DNA of 64,000 nt. Origin: Fibrella forsythiae (lineage in GTDB: Bacteria; Bacteroidota; Bacteroidia; Cytophagales; Spirosomataceae). Made by a program: the position numbers and the translations under genes. This document shows positions 62,471-64,000 of this stretch, piece by piece (the stretch's first letter is position 1; every line of letters begins with the position of its first letter). Location of the stretch: contig NZ_JAFMYW010000002.1 of the NCBI RefSeq assembly GCF_017353175.1, positions 1,116,001-1,180,000 of the forward strand. Direction: 5' to 3'. Under the pieces are notes generated by a model that was not told where the DNA came from, ran no database searches, and saw only the letters and a program-made list of their open reading frames with translations.

Positions 62471-63382
62471 ATGTCACGTATACTGTTCTTTATCAGTTTG
62501 TTAATGGCTTCAATTGGCGCCCTGCAGGCCCAGGAGCTGAACTGCACCGTTACGCTGAATACCGATCAACTGGCTGCTGCCCAGAAAGCTGATCTGACCT
62601 ACTTCAACCAGTTGCGGGGGGTAATTTCTGAATTCATGAATAATCGCCGCTGGTCTACCGATCAGTTTGCACCAAACGAGAAGATCAACTGCACACTGAC
62701 AATTAACCTGATTCAGTCAACGGCCATTGGTGTGTTCAAAGGAAATGCCCAGCTAAGTGTGACTCGTCCGGTCTACGGTTCCAATTACCAGACAACCACG
62801 CTCAGCTTCGTTGACCGGAATTTCGACTTTAGCTGGTTGCCCTCCCAGCCCTTTTTCTACCGCGAGAACCAGTATTCTGATGACCTGACGCAGTCGCTGG
62901 CATTCTACGCCAATGTTATTCTGGCGGTTGATTACGATTCGTTCTCGCGTCAGGGCGGAAACGTATACATTCAGCGGGCGTTCCAGATCGTGAATGTGGC
63001 ACAGGCTGTATCGGATAATGGCGCATGGTCGGCCCAGGATAATAGCCGCAGAAACCGGTACTGGTTGATCGAAAATCTACAAAACCAGCAGGTTACGCCA
63101 TTTAGAGACGGGTTTTATGCCTATCATCGTTTAGGGCTCGACGCTTTCGCCAGTAACCCGATACAGGCCCGAAAATACACCATGGATTTGCTGACGAGCA
63201 TTCGGCAGATTACCTTGCAAAAGCCCGGAGCCGTACTGCTCAACTCCTTTTTCGACGCCAAGTCAGATGAACTGTTGAACATTATGGCCGAAGGCACCCG
63301 CGACGAACGTAAGCGCGCTTTTGATATGCTCTCATTTTTAGACCCGGGGAAAACAGAGAATTATAGACGGTTGTTAAACTGA
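62471..63382 (+). CDS. DUF4835-family protein (PorD-type, T9SS-associated)
   Basis: This 303-residue exported protein has a signal peptide (about 1-20, ending ALQAQ). Family features of DUF4835 are visible: QELNCTVTLNTDQL, FAPNEKINCTLTINLIQ, then VTRPVYGSNYQTTTLSFVDRN and FYANVILAVDYDSFSRQGGN. This family has been linked to the type IX secretion component PorD, but I rely on memory for that, so I do not assign a gene name. It lies between coaBC and recN, a conserved Bacteroidota order. A long inverted repeat follows. Confidence 0.85.
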   Translation: MSRILFFISLLMASIGALQAQELNCTVTLNTDQLAAAQKADLTYFNQLRGVISEFMNNRRWSTDQFAPNEKINCTLTINLIQSTAIGVFKGNAQLSVTRPVYGSNYQTTTLSFVDRNFDFSWLPSQPFFYRENQYSDDLTQSLAFYANVILAVDYDSFSRQGGNVYIQRAFQIVNVAQAVSDNGAWSAQDNSRRNRYWLIENLQNQQVTPFRDGFYAYHRLGLDAFASNPIQARKYTMDLLTSIRQITLQKPGAVLLNSFFDAKSDELLNIMAEGTRDERKRAFDMLSFLDPGKTENYRRLLN

Positions 63383-63383
63383 C

Positions 63384-63482
63384 GTTTACTGTTTACAATT
63401 TTCTGTCTTTTGTTGCGCTGCTACATCAGGATGCTCGCTACGAGGCGGAGCAATAGAAGACAGAAAACTGTGAACCGTAAAC
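63384..63482. repeat. Long imperfect inverted repeat between the PorD-like gene and recN
   Basis: The left arm 63384-63414 (GTTTACTGTTTACAATTTTC...) pairs with 63450-63482 with about five mismatches over 31 positions, several being G-T wobbles. The loop is GC-rich. It fills the 145-bp gap after the PorD-like gene. No good T-run is seen. Confidence 0.6.
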
Positions 63483-63527
63483 GGATGTTGCCAACTTTTT
63501 CACCCCGGCTGATTGTTTCTTATTCGT

Positions 63528-64000
63528 ATGCTATCGCACTTATTGATTAAGAATTACGCGCTTATTGACCAACTGGAGATGGCGCCTGACCACGCTTTGA
63601 ATATCATCACGGGCGAAACAGGGGCAGGAAAATCCATTATGTTAGGAGCCATTGGGTTGTTATTAGGCAACCGGGCCGACACCCGCGTTTTGTACGATCC
63701 ATCGGTGAAATGTATCATTGAAGGGTCATTTGATGTATCTGGGTACGTTATCGAAACCATTTTCGAGGAAGAGGAACTGGACTTTGCCCCAACCTGCATT
63801 GTCCGCCGTGAAATTAGCCCCGCCGGTAAATCGCGCGCCTTCGTAAACGACACACCCGTGAATCTGGAAACCATGCGGCGTGTAACGAGCCAACTCATGG
63901 ACATCCACTCGCAGCATGATTCAGTGTTGCTGGGGTCAAATGAATATCAATTGCAGATCGTTGATACCTACGCACAGGATGACGACCGGCTACGAACATA
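63528..64000 (+). CDS. recN: DNA repair protein RecN (5' part, cut by window end)
   Basis: The first 157 codons of an SMC-like ATPase for double-strand-break repair are present and the gene continues beyond the window. The start MLSHLLIKNYALID leads to Walker A ITGETGAGKSIMLGAIGLLL (about 28-47). FDVSGYVIETIF, TCIVRREISPAGKSRAFVND and LMDIHSQHDSVLL follow, all typical for RecN. The ATG at 63528 is the only suitable start and fits the family N-terminus. Confidence 0.93.
   Translation, partial: MLSHLLIKNYALIDQLEMAPDHALNIITGETGAGKSIMLGAIGLLLGNRADTRVLYDPSVKCIIEGSFDVSGYVIETIFEEEELDFAPTCIVRREISPAGKSRAFVNDTPVNLETMRRVTSQLMDIHSQHDSVLLGSNEYQLQIVDTYAQDDDRLRT

Overview
The window looks like chromosomal DNA of an aerobic Bacteroidota bacterium of the order Cytophagales, most likely a Spirosoma-type genus. 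The reasons are a SusC/SusD pair, a second large TonB-dependent receptor, a T9SS C-terminal sorting-domain protein, a PorE-like OmpA protein, a DUF4835/PorD-type protein, an Asn/Arg/Gln-rich insertion in Rho, a PafA-type phosphatase, promoters of the form TAnnTTTG instead of TATAAT, and no clear Shine-Dalgarno sequences. The genus is inference. No rRNA, tRNA, CRISPR array, transposase or phage gene was seen. Genes are dense, on both strands, and mostly housekeeping.

Layout. 0.1-6 kb: SusC/SusD nutrient uptake and an OmpA protein. 6-11.5 kb: endonuclease III, a coiled-coil protein with a J-like HPD motif, a dicarboxylate symporter, and malic enzyme. 11.7-18.8 kb: SDR epimerase, AraC regulator, a small secreted protein, Pth, PyrR, Hsp20, a TPR protein, AMP nucleosidase. 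18.9-22.1 kb: a stand-alone HsdR_N-type nuclease domain, a dienoyl-CoA isomerase-like crotonase next to a 2,4-dienoyl-CoA reductase (unsaturated fatty acid oxidation), and LpxH. 22.3-25.6 kb: a lipoprotein, then a tight operon of an OmpA protein and two membrane-anchored helix-hairpin-helix paralogues. 25.6-36 kb: a second Nth, a sirtuin, TopA, a sodium:solute symporter with a tiny coupled membrane ORF, an SDR, an alpha/beta hydrolase and SelD. 36-43 kb: an Oar-like TonB receptor, GDPD, and an AAA/DUF4143 ATPase lying between a truncated and an intact copy of a patatin gene. 43-53 kb: polyprenyl synthase, a CrtW-like carotenoid ketolase, PafA phosphatase, BirA, RsfS, FtsH, Rho. 53-64 kb: PorE-like OmpA, TilS, OstA-like protein, T9SS cargo, BamD, RpoZ, CoaBC, PorD-like protein and the start of RecN; this last block is mostly envelope biogenesis and T9SS.

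Two sequence-level signals run through the window. First, the heptamer GGTACGT/ACGTACC occurs at least 61 times by eye, against about 8 expected by chance, inside genes and at gene ends. Second, many gene 3' ends carry very long, nearly perfect inverted repeats (18 to 29 bp arms, one about 44 bp). Each has its own sequence, and several overlap the stop codon of one of the flanking genes. The best candidates for new biology are these two signals, the OmpA/twin-HhH operon, the ATPase flanked by patatin copies, the palindrome cluster upstream of hsp20, and two very small membrane ORFs around 32.8-33.1 kb.
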